DNA of 59,244 nt from Brasilonema angustatum HA4187-MV1 (GTDB taxonomy: Bacteria > Cyanobacteriota > Cyanobacteriia > Cyanobacteriales > Nostocaceae): contig JAHHGV010000050.1 of assembly GCA_019359695.1 (NCBI GenBank), forward strand, positions 1-59,244. The letters run 5' to 3'. A program made the translations under genes and the position numbers. The notes beneath the pieces were generated by a model. The model worked only from the letters and a program-made list of their open reading frames with translations, was not told the origin of the DNA and did not search any database. Below are positions 1 to 9,663 of the stretch, in pieces; position 1 is the stretch's first letter; the number at the start of each line of letters is the position of its first letter.

Positions 1-376
1 CTGGGGATTTATTTTTTGATACGAAACAAGTGAGAATTTGGCGGTTTTTGTCCGGAACACCCTAGTTATTCATAGAACATAGAATTGGTAGATGCACCCT
101 GATAACTCACTTCCCTAGTTGGCTACTCGCTACTGGGGATTTATTTTTTGATACGAAACAAGTGAGCATTTGGCGGTTTGCACCTAACGTTCAATCGCTG
201 ACTGGTAATATTTGGTATTCTTCTATAATATGTTATTCCACAAGCCAGTGTTAAGATCTCAAGAATTTTGATATTTTGCCACCGCTAATCCTTGGGGCAA
301 GTGCGGGGGGATTCCAAAAATCACTATTCAAATCGAGCACCGCCAAACGGAGTACCGTTATAGTGGGAGGCTTCTT
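1..376. repeat. Non-coding left edge with a 47-bp direct repeat
   Basis: Bases 1-47 and 133-179 are the same 47-bp sequence with one mismatch (position 35 versus 167), so the period is 132 bp. Both copies start CTGGGGATTT and end TTTGGCGGTTT. The first copy touches the window edge and may continue to the left. No coding frame of useful length is seen before 377. A GGGAGG Shine-Dalgarno sequence at about 365-370 belongs to the next gene. Confidence 0.8.
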
Positions 377-721
377 ATGGAGTTAGGTAAATCTATGAAT
401 TTAGCTGTCATCAAGTTTTCTTCCGAAGACTGCGGTCTCTGCCACAAGATGTCTTTCTATGACAAAAAGGTGACAGAAGAATTGGGTTTGCAATTTATTG
501 ACGTGAAAATGCAGGATACAGCGACTTATCGGAAGTATCGTCAGATTCTGTTGAGTCAATACCCTGATAAGTCACAGATGGGATGGCCCACCTACATTAT
601 TTGTGATTCGCCAGAAGGAGAATTTGAAATTTTGGGCGAGGTCAAAGGTGGTCATCCCAAAGGCGAATTTAGAAGTCGCTTGCAAGAAGTTCTCAATTCA
701 CCAGCGTCTAAGGAGAGTTAA
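377..721 (+). CDS. Thioredoxin-like fold protein with CGLC motif
   Basis: This is a small (114 aa) thioredoxin-fold protein. It has an N-terminal beta strand (LAVIKFSS) followed by a CGLC redox pair at about residues 19-22, a helix, and the cis-Pro signature WPTY near residue 66. The two cysteines fit a dithiol/disulfide role, probably cytosolic because no signal peptide is seen. A strong GGAGG sequence 7-8 bases ahead supports the ATG at 377; a second ATG at 395 is possible. The 3' end overlaps the convergent gene at 708-941 by 14 bp. The fold call is good, but the partner protein is unknown. Confidence 0.75.
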   Translation: MELGKSMNLAVIKFSSEDCGLCHKMSFYDKKVTEELGLQFIDVKMQDTATYRKYRQILLSQYPDKSQMGWPTYIICDSPEGEFEILGEVKGGHPKGEFRSRLQEVLNSPASKES

Positions 722-941
722 TCACCTCAAAAGATTTTACTTCTAGCACTGGGCCAATCATAGCAGCAGTCATAACATCTTCACGTACCTGTCCAGTGAC
801 TTTTGCTTTTTGTCCTTGTTTGAGTAAATTTTTGTCTCCTCCTCTAAGGATTTCGTATGTATCACCCTTATCAGTAACTAGCGCCCAAGCGCCAGTACCA
901 ATGTCACGGCGTTCAACGGTACCTGTAACTGTGATGCTCAT
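708..941 (-). CDS. Small conserved protein, probable OB-fold
   Basis: This 77-aa protein opens with ITVTGTVERRDIGTGAW and continues with short alternating strands (WALVTDKGDTYEIL, AKVTGQVRED, VLEVKSFEVI). The pattern resembles small beta-barrel/OB-fold proteins of the DUF5818 kind. No catalytic motif, signal peptide or membrane segment is visible. It lies downstream of the subtilisin gene on the same strand (about 90 bp gap) and overlaps the thioredoxin-like gene tail to tail. The gene call is fairly safe; the function is unknown. Confidence 0.65.
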   Translation of the reverse strand: MSITVTGTVERRDIGTGAWALVTDKGDTYEILRGGDKNLLKQGQKAKVTGQVREDVMTAAMIGPVLEVKSFEVINSP

Positions 942-1028
942 ATCCGTAAAACTGCTCCTAATTGCTGAGGGGATGAGACACAGAGGGAGAGAGGGAGGAA
1001 AACTTCCCTACTTCCCTCCTATTTCTGT

Positions 1029-2885
1029 TTAAGCTGGTTGTTCTTCGTTTTTGACAGCTAAACGAGCTAAACCGAAACATAACACAGCATTAACGATGAG
1101 GAATATACGGGCTAAGATACCACTGCCCAATCCCAAAACTGCAGGATCTAAAACTGCACTTACCGCTAAACACGCTGCTACACCTAGTGATGAACCAATG
1201 GCAAACCACTTCCATTTAGGATTTCCTAGCAAGAGCGCCATTAAGCCTAAGGGAATTAGTACGCTGGCAAACAGTGGGTTAAAAGCATCTGTTCCTTGAA
1301 GGGTATTGCCTAATTCTGGAATAGAACTGCCCAACACACGGAAAGGCCATTGGGGAAGGTCAAAAATATAGATTCCCTTGAGAAAGAATAATCCTGAACT
1401 ACCAGTGATCAATCCCCAGGATAAATTCCAGCCCCAGCGGAACGGGAAGTAAACCCGTAAAAACCAAGCCAGGACATAAGAACCGACGACCATCAAAATC
1501 TTGGGTAACAACGCTATAGCACCGCCATCAATCCAAAAACCAGGGTTGAGATAGCCGCTATCCCGTAGCCAACGGAAGAAGTCTTGGAAAGAAATTTGCC
1601 CTTGAGTGGCTAATTGCACTGCTGCTTCTGCGTTGAGTTGTCCAGCGCCATAGTAGTTCAAACTGTCATCTTGAACACTTCGTGCTGACTGCTTGAGGAC
1701 TTCGAGAATTTGGTCTGGTTCTTTGACGCCAGAGGCTTTTACTAATGCAGCAACACCAGCAACGTGGGGTGCTGCCATGCTTGTCCCCTGGAAACCCATA
1801 AACACTGCTGTGCCTTTGTTATCAGGGTCGATGGTTTCTTGCAAAATCTTGCCTGCATCACTACCACCAGGGGCGGAGATATCTACTCCAGCACCAAAGT
1901 TTGAATAGGGTGCGCGATCGCCATCCGGACCAAATGCCGAAACACCGATAACATGGGGATAACGCGCTGGGTAAGAAGCAGAGTTCTGATTTTCATTACC
2001 AGCAGCAGCAATGATGATCACTCCTTTTCTATGGGCATAGTCAATAGCATCTTTCATCAGGTGACTGTCACCGCCACCGCCTAAGCTCATATTTATCACA
2101 TCTGCACCATTATCAGCAGCAAACTTAATCGCTGCTGCGATATCAGCAACAGTACCACCGCCATACTCATTCAGAACCTTGAGAGGCATCAGCTTGGCTT
2201 CGTAGGCAATTCCAGCTACGCCATAGCTGTTGTTGGTCGATTGGGCGATCGTACCAGCAACGTGAGTGCCATGTCCATGATCGTCCTTGGCTTCTACTCT
2301 GTCGCTAACAAAGTCATAGCCAGGGACAAATTCTGTCTCTATAAGATCACGCACGCGAGTGACGCCGCTATCAATCACTGCAACCGTAATGTCTTTGCCT
2401 TTGGTTTGAGTCCACGCGCCTTCAACATGAATATTATGGAGATTCCACTGCTTGCTGTAATAGGGATCGTTGGGACCTTTCAATGTCGGTTTTGCTTCGT
2501 CAGCCTCTTGCGAGGGTTCTAATAATTCTCCCAGCCAAGTTGCTTGACCTGGTTTGGGAATTTTGTAGATATAATTTGGTTCAATAAAATCCATGACTCG
2601 GGCAAGTGGCGACTTTTTCAATTCTTTGAGTCGCAGCTTATCGCCCTTGATGATATAAACATTGTCCTTGGCCGAATATTGATTATCTAGTTCGGGAGTG
2701 ACGTTGTACTGTTGAGCAATAGCTTGCAGATCCTGCTGCAATACCTCTTTGGGAATATCTTCCCGAAAATTTAGGACTATTGTCTCAAACTCGCCTTTGG
2801 CTGCGAGTCCCTGAAAATTCATAAAATTAAACAAGGCAACGCTCAGCCCGATGACAAATAAGCAAAATAATATTAACTTTCTCAT
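1029..2885 (-). CDS. Membrane-anchored S8 family serine peptidase (subtilisin-like)
   Basis: This 618-aa protease has an N-terminal membrane/signal segment (about residues 4-22) and an inhibitor-like prodomain (about 35-105). The catalytic domain carries all the subtilisin residues: Asp172 in VAVIDSGVT, His205 in HGHGTHVAG, oxyanion Asn297 in AAAGNE and Ser369 in GTSMAAPHVAG. After about residue 440 come four or five hydrophobic segments up to the C terminus, so the catalytic domain should be tethered to a membrane and face the periplasm or lumen. S8 enzymes cleave peptide bonds with broad specificity; the substrate here is unknown. A terminal multi-helix membrane module is not the standard secreted-subtilisin design. 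Confidence 0.92.
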   Translation of the reverse strand: MRKLILFCLFVIGLSVALFNFMNFQGLAAKGEFETIVLNFREDIPKEVLQQDLQAIAQQYNVTPELDNQYSAKDNVYIIKGDKLRLKELKKSPLARVMDFIEPNYIYKIPKPGQATWLGELLEPSQEADEAKPTLKGPNDPYYSKQWNLHNIHVEGAWTQTKGKDITVAVIDSGVTRVRDLIETEFVPGYDFVSDRVEAKDDHGHGTHVAGTIAQSTNNSYGVAGIAYEAKLMPLKVLNEYGGGTVADIAAAIKFAADNGADVINMSLGGGGDSHLMKDAIDYAHRKGVIIIAAAGNENQNSASYPARYPHVIGVSAFGPDGDRAPYSNFGAGVDISAPGGSDAGKILQETIDPDNKGTAVFMGFQGTSMAAPHVAGVAALVKASGVKEPDQILEVLKQSARSVQDDSLNYYGAGQLNAEAAVQLATQGQISFQDFFRWLRDSGYLNPGFWIDGGAIALLPKILMVVGSYVLAWFLRVYFPFRWGWNLSWGLITGSSGLFFLKGIYIFDLPQWPFRVLGSSIPELGNTLQGTDAFNPLFASVLIPLGLMALLLGNPKWKWFAIGSSLGVAACLAVSAVLDPAVLGLGSGILARIFLIVNAVLCFGLARLAVKNEEQPA

Positions 2886-3005
2886 TTCAAACCATTACCG
2901 CTTTTTGCCAGTTTGCTCACTACCATAACTCATACAAGCCCTTTGGTGGTGCATCTGGCACTAAACTTAGGATTTTTATACAAACTGGAGGACAATTTTT
3001 AAAAG

Positions 3006-3428
3006 ATGGAACGTGGTCTTTTATGGTTACCGCTGTTATTCGCATTTTTTTGGTTGGCTTGGCAAGGTTCACAGGAATATCAAAAGATAGAAGCATACCG
3101 CACTTGGGCAGAACAATTTGAACAAGCTAAGTATGATATTTATGCAGTTTTGGGTCACAAAGGCAACAATATAACTTGGGGCAAACCAACGCCAAAAGGA
3201 CCAATCAAGTTAGAATCATTTTCTTTGCTTGATGTGCAAAGCATCACCCTTTTGGTAGACTCAAAACAAGTAGAAGTAGAAAAACCACCCGAAAAAGGTC
3301 GTACTATTGAGTTGGAATTTTTATTTTCCGAACCAGACAAAACAGTACGTGTTCCTTTTACAGAGATTCCCTTAGCCGCAGAATGGGGCAAATATTTGCA
3401 AAGTCAATTGCAAAGCCTTAAAAGTTAA
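3006..3428 (+). CDS. Conserved hypothetical protein with N-terminal membrane anchor
   Basis: This 140-aa protein starts with a hydrophobic segment (LLWLPLLFAFFWLAW, residues 5-19) that probably serves as a signal anchor. The rest is soluble and strand-rich, with no catalytic motif I recognise. A GGAGG sequence about 15 bases before the ATG is a plausible ribosome binding site. It is transcribed in the same direction as thiD, 106 bp upstream of it, but nothing suggests a role in thiamine synthesis. Confidence 0.65.
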   Translation: MERGLLWLPLLFAFFWLAWQGSQEYQKIEAYRTWAEQFEQAKYDIYAVLGHKGNNITWGKPTPKGPIKLESFSLLDVQSITLLVDSKQVEVEKPPEKGRTIELEFLFSEPDKTVRVPFTEIPLAAEWGKYLQSQLQSLKS

Positions 3429-3534
3429 AAGTCTAAACTTAAAAACCAAGAACAACCACCATTAACACCAGATGGGGAAGTGAGGGAAGTTTCCTTCCCT
3501 CCCTCTTTTTCTCCCTCTCTCCCTCCCCTAACCT

Positions 3535-4356
3535 ATGAACTCCGAAACAACATCCAAGGTGCCCGTTGCTTTAACTATCGCCGGATCTGATAGCGGTGGT
3601 GGTGCGGGTATTCAAGCAGATTTACGCACTTTTGCCTTTCACTGCGTTCACGGAACAAGCGCTATCACCTGCGTGACAGCACAAAATACTTTGGGCGTCA
3701 TGCGGGTTGATCCTATACCACCAGAGGCTGTTGTGGCACAAATTCGCGCCGTGTATGAAGATATAGGCGTCCAAGCGGTGAAAACGGGAATGCTATTTAA
3801 CAAGGAAATCATTACCGCTGTTGCTGAACAGGTGGAGGCTTTACAAATTCAAAACTTAGTCGTCGATCCAGTGATGGTTTCTCGCACAGGGGCACAATTA
3901 CTAGATAATGATGCTGTGAACACTCTGCGTCATTTGCTCATTCCTAAGGCTGCTATTGTGACACCAAATCGCTATGAAGCCCAGATTTTAAGCAGTTTAC
4001 CAATTAATTCACTAGATGATATGAGAGCAGCGGCTCAAATCATTCACAGGAATGTACGGGCAAAGGTTGTTTTAGTCAAGGGTGGAGGTATGCAAGGAAA
4101 TTCACGTGGTGTTGATATTTGGTTCGACGGACACAAGATGGAAACTTTGACAACAAAACACGTAGAAACAAAAAATTCTCACGGTACTGGTTGTACTCTG
4201 TCTGCGGCGATCGCCGCCCATCTTGCACTTGGAAGCGACTTGATAACAGCAGTACGACAAGCAAAGGAGTATGTCACTTCAGCCCTTTCTTACGCTTTAG
4301 ATATTGGCAAAGGACAAGGTCCTGTGGGACACTTCTTCCCACTGTTGAATAAGTAA
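3535..4356 (+). CDS. thiD: Hydroxymethylpyrimidine / phosphomethylpyrimidine kinase ThiD
   Basis: This 273-aa enzyme phosphorylates hydroxymethylpyrimidine and then its monophosphate to give HMP-PP, the pyrimidine half of thiamine. Ribokinase-fold hallmarks are present: the opening ALTIAGSDSGGGAGIQADL, substrate and magnesium region VVDPVMVSRTG, and the C-terminal anion hole HGTGCTLSAAI. Length is normal for a single-domain ThiD without a ThiE or TenA fusion. The gene is preceded by a polypyrimidine stretch (about 3490-3530) and lacks a TPP riboswitch, in contrast to thiC at 18867-20246, which makes the HMP-P substrate. Confidence 0.95.
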   Translation: MNSETTSKVPVALTIAGSDSGGGAGIQADLRTFAFHCVHGTSAITCVTAQNTLGVMRVDPIPPEAVVAQIRAVYEDIGVQAVKTGMLFNKEIITAVAEQVEALQIQNLVVDPVMVSRTGAQLLDNDAVNTLRHLLIPKAAIVTPNRYEAQILSSLPINSLDDMRAAAQIIHRNVRAKVVLVKGGGMQGNSRGVDIWFDGHKMETLTTKHVETKNSHGTGCTLSAAIAAHLALGSDLITAVRQAKEYVTSALSYALDIGKGQGPVGHFFPLLNK

Positions 4357-4620
4357 GGGAGTCACAAAGTAAGGAATGACAGAAGTTGCAAAATCGTTTA
4401 AACTTCTTTTTTACCAACATTCCTTTTTAAGCTCATACTTTACAAATTTATATCCTATTTTTGATAAACTTGTATCTTTCTCCTCTTAAATTGTAAATTC
4501 ATCATTTTTAGCTTCAAGAATATCTTTCTATTATTCTTGGGCATACTTTCACCAGACTAATTGTCTCTGGTAGCAAATTCGCTTAACTGACTGACATTAA
4601 ATTTTGATTGAAATTTACCA

Positions 4621-5211
4621 ATGCGAACAATCTCAAATTCAGTTCACAGCAATACACCAACAGGAAATACACAAGTCTATTCTCCCTCTGTACCGCTTTC
4701 TGTCTATCGGGACTTGGCAACAGAATTGCAAACTGTCCAAGGAAAGTTAGACACTCTCAATGCTCAAAATCAACAAGTCGTAAAAGAAAATCAATTACTT
4801 AGGCAAGAAATTACCAAAGCTGTTGAGTCTGTTTCGCGCTTGCAAAAGCTGGTTGATTCACAAGCCAAGATTAATTTTTCTCAAGCTTCCCAAGCATCTT
4901 CTGATTCTAGAACCCAAAAAAAACCACCTATTACTGAAGTAGGTTCTAAAGAGCAAGTTTCCCATCCGCGTGCTTTTTATGCAGAAAATTTCCAGACACC
5001 TGTTTTTTCCCAAAAAATAGAAATTCCAAGTTCCATTCCAGAACCAGTCTTTATAGAGGAACAGCAAGTTAGCTATGATTCTTACAGAGAATCAGAGCCT
5101 TTACGAATTAAGGGCTGGTGGTTAATAATAGGTATCTTGTTCATTATTGCTCTTGGTTTTAGTGCTGGGTATTTGGTAGTACGCCCTTTACTTCAAAGTC
5201 ATAGTCGTTAA
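4621..5211 (+). CDS. Hypothetical coiled-coil protein with C-terminal transmembrane helix
   Basis: This 196-aa protein has three visible parts: a coiled coil at about residues 36-88 with regular heptads (ELQTVQGKLDTLNAQNQQ), a low-complexity linker rich in Ser, Gln and Pro, and one transmembrane helix at about 165-187 (WWLIIGILFIIALGFSAGYL) followed by a short positively charged tail. This topology suits a tail-anchored scaffold with a large cytoplasmic domain. I recognise no family. It lies alone upstream of glnB, with a 522-bp gap. Confidence 0.65.
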   Translation: MRTISNSVHSNTPTGNTQVYSPSVPLSVYRDLATELQTVQGKLDTLNAQNQQVVKENQLLRQEITKAVESVSRLQKLVDSQAKINFSQASQASSDSRTQKKPPITEVGSKEQVSHPRAFYAENFQTPVFSQKIEIPSSIPEPVFIEEQQVSYDSYRESEPLRIKGWWLIIGILFIIALGFSAGYLVVRPLLQSHSR

Positions 5212-6072
<861 letters not shown>

Positions 6073-6080
6073 CCACAAAA

Positions 6081-6153
6081 AGTTAGTCGTTAGTCGTTAG
6101 TCGTTCATATTTAGATAGAAGTTGAACTAACAACTAACAACTAACAACTAACA
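6081..6153. repeat. Heptanucleotide tandem repeats between glnB and the pyrophosphatase gene
   Basis: Two 7-bp arrays lie in the gap between the convergent genes: about three copies of AGTCGTT at 6081-6105 and four copies of CAACTAA at 6125-6153. The two units are partly complementary (GTTAGT against ACTAAC), so the transcript can form a long imperfect hairpin. Confidence 0.75.
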
Positions 6154-6732
6154 ATCAGTGTTATTTAAATGAGGCAACTTTTGAAGTAAAGATGCAAAAG
6201 CTTTGCCTCTATGGCTAACTGAACGCTTTAACTCTGGCGTCATCTCAGCAAATGTCAATTGCTTTTGTTGAACGTAAAAAATTGGATCATAGCCGAAACC
6301 GCTATTTCCACGAGGCGTGTAGAGGATTTCACCAGGACAAACCCCTTCTGATTGTAAAGCGATTGTACCATCTGGACGAGCGATCGCCACGACACAAACA
6401 AATTGGGCTTGCCGATTTGGTGTGTCGCCTAATTCCCGCAACACTCTGGCAATTCGCTCTTCATCAGTTTTGCCATAACGTGCAGAATACACTCCTGGTG
6501 CACCATCAAGGGCATCCACTTGTAAGCCAGAATCATCAGCGATCGCCCAGTTTCCTGTTGCAAGTGCTACTTGGGATGCTTTTAAGCAGGCATTAGCACT
6601 AAAGGTATCTCCTGTTTCCTCGATTTCCAATTCTTCAGGCTTGAGAGTTAAGTCCCAACCAGAATCAGTTAGGTAAGCTTGCATTTCTTTCAACTTACCT
6701 GGATTTCCTGTCGCTACTACGAGTAATGTCAT
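6148..6732 (-). CDS. rdgB: XTP/dITP pyrophosphatase (RdgB/HAM1 family)
   Basis: This 194-aa house-cleaning enzyme hydrolyses non-canonical purine triphosphates (dITP, XTP) to monophosphates so they are not built into DNA or RNA. Family motifs are intact: VVATGNPGKLKEM at the N terminus (substrate loop), IADDSGLQVDALDGAPGVYS in the middle (catalytic Asp and metal binding), and GFGYDPIF plus SHRGKA near the C terminus. Length is normal. The gene is convergent with glnB and its 3' end reaches into the heptamer repeats. Confidence 0.95.
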   Translation of the reverse strand: MTLLVVATGNPGKLKEMQAYLTDSGWDLTLKPEELEIEETGDTFSANACLKASQVALATGNWAIADDSGLQVDALDGAPGVYSARYGKTDEERIARVLRELGDTPNRQAQFVCVVAIARPDGTIALQSEGVCPGEILYTPRGNSGFGYDPIFYVQQKQLTFAEMTPELKRSVSHRGKAFASLLQKLPHLNNTDC

Positions 6733-6736
6733 AAGT

Positions 6737-6768
6737 CAGTTAACAGTTAACAGTTAACAGTTAACAGT
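6737..6768. repeat. Heptanucleotide tandem repeat (CAGTTAA, about 4.5 copies)
   Basis: Four and a half head-to-tail copies of CAGTTAA lie just upstream of the rdgB start. It is one of several 7-bp arrays in the window with related units. Confidence 0.8.
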
Positions 6769-6794
6769 GATCACTGACTTATGACAACTGATAA

Positions 6795-6866
6795 CCCTTC
6801 GGGTATGCGCAAAGCGCACGCCCAGAGGGCTAAAGCGAAGCATCTCCAGAGGAGATACGCCAGATG
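6795..6866. repeat. Dispersed palindromic repeat, GC-rich
   Basis: This GC-rich block contains nested short palindromes: GCGCAAAGCGC at about 6808 and CTCCAGAGGAG at about 6844. Its style matches the other GC-rich blocks at 21241-21290, 23575-23612, 47391-47528 and 50630-50656. Such mobile-looking repeats are common between genes in Nostocales. Confidence 0.5.
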
Positions 6867-6966
6867 ACTGTTGTCGGGAAACCTGCCCACAGCACTGCTT
6901 CCTCAGTTTGAGTTAAGGTTTCAATCCCCAACTCAAACTGTCTTTAATTTTGAATTTTGAGAGAAG

Positions 6967-6993
6967 TTGGAGCGGAGGAAACCTCCGCTCCAA
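6967..6993 (-). terminator. Hairpin downstream of the phosphohexomutase gene
   Basis: A perfect 12-bp stem (TTGGAGCGGAGG / CCTCCGCTCCAA) with an AAA loop lies 27 bases beyond the stop of the gene at 7021-8460. On the minus strand it is followed by a T-rich stretch. It probably ends that transcript. Confidence 0.6.
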
Positions 6994-7020
6994 TCTTCGG
7001 TGATTTTGAATTTTGAATTG

Positions 7021-8460
7021 TTAATTCTCTGCCCAGTCTTTTGCCCAAGCTAGAGTTTGATGTACTTGTTGAAGTGTGGGTGCTTCGCAGTACAACCGTA
7101 AAACGGGTTCGGTACCGCTAAAACGAATCATTAACCAACTGTTGTCCGCTAGGCGGAATTTGTAGCCATCAATTGTCTGGCAATCAATGACTGGTTTTCC
7201 TGCGATTTCTGTTAAAGGTTGGGTTTGCAATTGTTGTAAAAGACGCGATCGCACTTCCATGCTGGCGAGGGGTAAATCGATGCGATCATAGGCGGAGGTG
7301 AAATCTGTTTGTTGTTGTAAATGGCGATAGTAATCACCTAAATCTAGCCCAGATTCCACGATCGCTTCTAGCACGTACAATGCTGATAAAAGTGCATCGC
7401 GTTCAGGTATATGGCTTCCGTACCCAATTCCTCCCGATTCTTCGCCACCCAACAAAACTTGTGCTTCTAACATTCTGTCAGCAATGTATTTATAACCGAC
7501 GGCTGTTTCAAACACTGACAAGTTGTGGAGTGCTGCTACGCGAGGAATCAAGTCAGAACCACTCACAGTTTTGACTATTTCGCCTTTGAAATTGCGGCGT
7601 AGGGTTAAGTGGTCGATTAATATTGGGATTAAGATTTGTGAACTTAGGAAATTGCTGTCTCCATCAACAGCGGCAATGCGATCGCTGTCCCCGTCAAACA
7701 CCAACCCTACCGCTAAACCTCCTTGATTCGTTTTTTGGTGATTTTGCATCACCTCAAATAGATGCGAAAGGTATTTGGGTAGTGGTTCTGGTGCGCCGCC
7801 ACCAAACAGGGGATCACGATTGCTGTTAATTTCTTTGATCTCATTGCCAAGTAGCATTGCCAATCCACCAGCAGCCGCGCCATGCATCACATCGGCAAAT
7901 ACTGTGAGTTTACCTGCGGCTATCGCATCGCGGATTTTTGCAATGTTAACTTTACCTTCGAGTGCTTGACAATAACTGCCCCAGGGGTTGAATTTCTCTA
8001 TTTTGCCTGGAGTTGATGCGGGTGGTAGTTCGTCTGATAAAAGTGCTTCTATCTGCTTGGTAACTTCTGGCGGTGCAGAACCACCAAAAGCACTTTTGAC
8101 TTTTAATCCCAAATATTTGCCTGGATTATGACTCGCGGTAATTACGAGTGCACCCAAGGCATTTTGTTCCTTCGCCGCCCAACTAAAAGCTGGAGTTGGG
8201 GCATAAGTATCCGTGAGTAGTACATCAAATCCAGCAGCACAGACAACATCCGCGACTTTATGAGCAAAATCTTCTGCCATAAACCGTCGATCGTGTCCGA
8301 CAATAATTGTACGGCTGCCTGTTGTTTTTCCGTATGTATCAAGTAAAACTTTTGCGGCAAGTGGCGCAACTAAGGCTACACGCTCAAAGGTGAACTCATC
8401 GGCAATGACGCCCCGCCAGCCGTCTGTACCAAATTTGACTACGTTAGCTACTACTGACAT
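7021..8460 (-). CDS. Phosphoglucomutase/phosphomannomutase family protein
   Basis: This 479-aa alpha-D-phosphohexomutase interconverts hexose 1- and 6-phosphates through a phosphoserine enzyme. The four domain signatures appear in order: catalytic serine loop TASHNPGKYLG (about residue 108), metal loop DGDSDR (about 257), sugar loop GEESGGIG (about 340) and phosphate loop RFSGTEP (about 448). The protein is shorter than canonical Pgm (about 540 aa) and nearer the phosphomannomutase/PgmB group, so glucose versus mannose preference cannot be decided. The N terminus FGTDGWRG is typical. Confidence 0.92.
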   Translation of the reverse strand: MSVVANVVKFGTDGWRGVIADEFTFERVALVAPLAAKVLLDTYGKTTGSRTIIVGHDRRFMAEDFAHKVADVVCAAGFDVLLTDTYAPTPAFSWAAKEQNALGALVITASHNPGKYLGLKVKSAFGGSAPPEVTKQIEALLSDELPPASTPGKIEKFNPWGSYCQALEGKVNIAKIRDAIAAGKLTVFADVMHGAAAGGLAMLLGNEIKEINSNRDPLFGGGAPEPLPKYLSHLFEVMQNHQKTNQGGLAVGLVFDGDSDRIAAVDGDSNFLSSQILIPILIDHLTLRRNFKGEIVKTVSGSDLIPRVAALHNLSVFETAVGYKYIADRMLEAQVLLGGEESGGIGYGSHIPERDALLSALYVLEAIVESGLDLGDYYRHLQQQTDFTSAYDRIDLPLASMEVRSRLLQQLQTQPLTEIAGKPVIDCQTIDGYKFRLADNSWLMIRFSGTEPVLRLYCEAPTLQQVHQTLAWAKDWAEN

Positions 8461-8595
8461 TGAGGTATCCCTACTTTCTAACAGTGGATTCTAGCATTCA
8501 CACAGGGCACCCGGTAACAAGACTTTTAGTATAAAAAGTGTAATAGTAATTATGATACTATTGATGACACACAAATAACTAAATGTGTTCCTAAC

Positions 8596-9555
8596 TCATT
8601 GAAAGTTTGCAAACTTATCTGTTGCCGAAATCAAAGCGCTAAGAATTCCTGGTTCACTCATTGAATGTCCAGCATCAGGGACAACAACAAATTCAGCTTC
8701 TTCCCAAGCACGATGTAATTCCCAAGCGGATATCATCGGACAAACAACATCGTAACGTCCTTGAACAATCACTGTAGGAATATGGCGGATGCGCTCAACA
8801 TTTGAAAGTAATTGATTCTCTGATTCAAAAAATCCTTTATTAATAAAATAATGACACTCAATTCGTGCAAAGGCTTCTGCAAACTCATTTGTGCCAAACT
8901 TTTGCATCAGTTCTGTATCTAGAAACAATCGACTTGTACTAGCTTCCCAAATTGACCAAGCACGGGCTGCTTCCAACCGAGTTTGTGCATCTGAACTGGT
9001 TAAGCGTTTGTAATAAGCTGTTAGCAGATCATTACGTTCTGTACGCTCAATTGGTTTGAGATATTCTTCCCAAGCATCAGGAAAAATATAACTAGCTCCC
9101 TCTTGATAAAACCATTGCAATTCTTTGTGCCTTAACATAAAGATGCCACGTAAAATGAGTCCCGTGCATCGAGAGGGATGAGTTTGACTGTAAGCTAATG
9201 CTAGAGTGCTTCCCCAACTTCCACCGAAGACAACCCACTTTTCTATACCCAAATGCGATCGCAGCTTTTCAATATCACTAACCAAATCCCAAGTGGTGTT
9301 TTCCCGTAGTTCTGCATGAGGCGTACTTTGACCACAACCACGTTGGTCAAACATTACAAGACGCCATTTTTCTGGATTGAAATATTGTCGATAAAAGGGC
9401 GGACATCCACCTCCTGGTCCTCCATGTAGCAAAACAATTGGCTTGCCATGTGGGTTGCCTGACTCTTCAAAATGAATAGTGTGCAGGTCAGAAACCTTTA
9501 ACTTGCCTTGTTTGTAAGGTTCGATGGGTGGATAAAGTTTTTGAATTCTTTGCAT
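8596..9555 (-). CDS. pip: Prolyl iminopeptidase
   Basis: This 319-aa alpha/beta hydrolase (peptidase family S33) removes N-terminal proline from peptides. Visible hallmarks are the oxyanion HGGPGGG, the nucleophile elbow GGSWGSTLAL with the catalytic Ser near residue 112, the catalytic Asp in QGRYDVVCP and the His in DAGHSMSE near the C terminus. The start region IEPYKQGKLKVSDLHTIHFE is typical of the short, cytosolic bacterial form. It is monocistronic. Confidence 0.93.
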   Translation of the reverse strand: MQRIQKLYPPIEPYKQGKLKVSDLHTIHFEESGNPHGKPIVLLHGGPGGGCPPFYRQYFNPEKWRLVMFDQRGCGQSTPHAELRENTTWDLVSDIEKLRSHLGIEKWVVFGGSWGSTLALAYSQTHPSRCTGLILRGIFMLRHKELQWFYQEGASYIFPDAWEEYLKPIERTERNDLLTAYYKRLTSSDAQTRLEAARAWSIWEASTSRLFLDTELMQKFGTNEFAEAFARIECHYFINKGFFESENQLLSNVERIRHIPTVIVQGRYDVVCPMISAWELHRAWEEAEFVVVPDAGHSMSEPGILSALISATDKFANFQ

Positions 9556-9663
9556 TTGACCGCCTAAATTATGGGACTAGTATATTAAATTACTTTAATT
9601 TTGGATAATTTTCATACTAGATCTCATGATCTATGCTGAACAGAGGGAGTAAGCAAGGATTTT

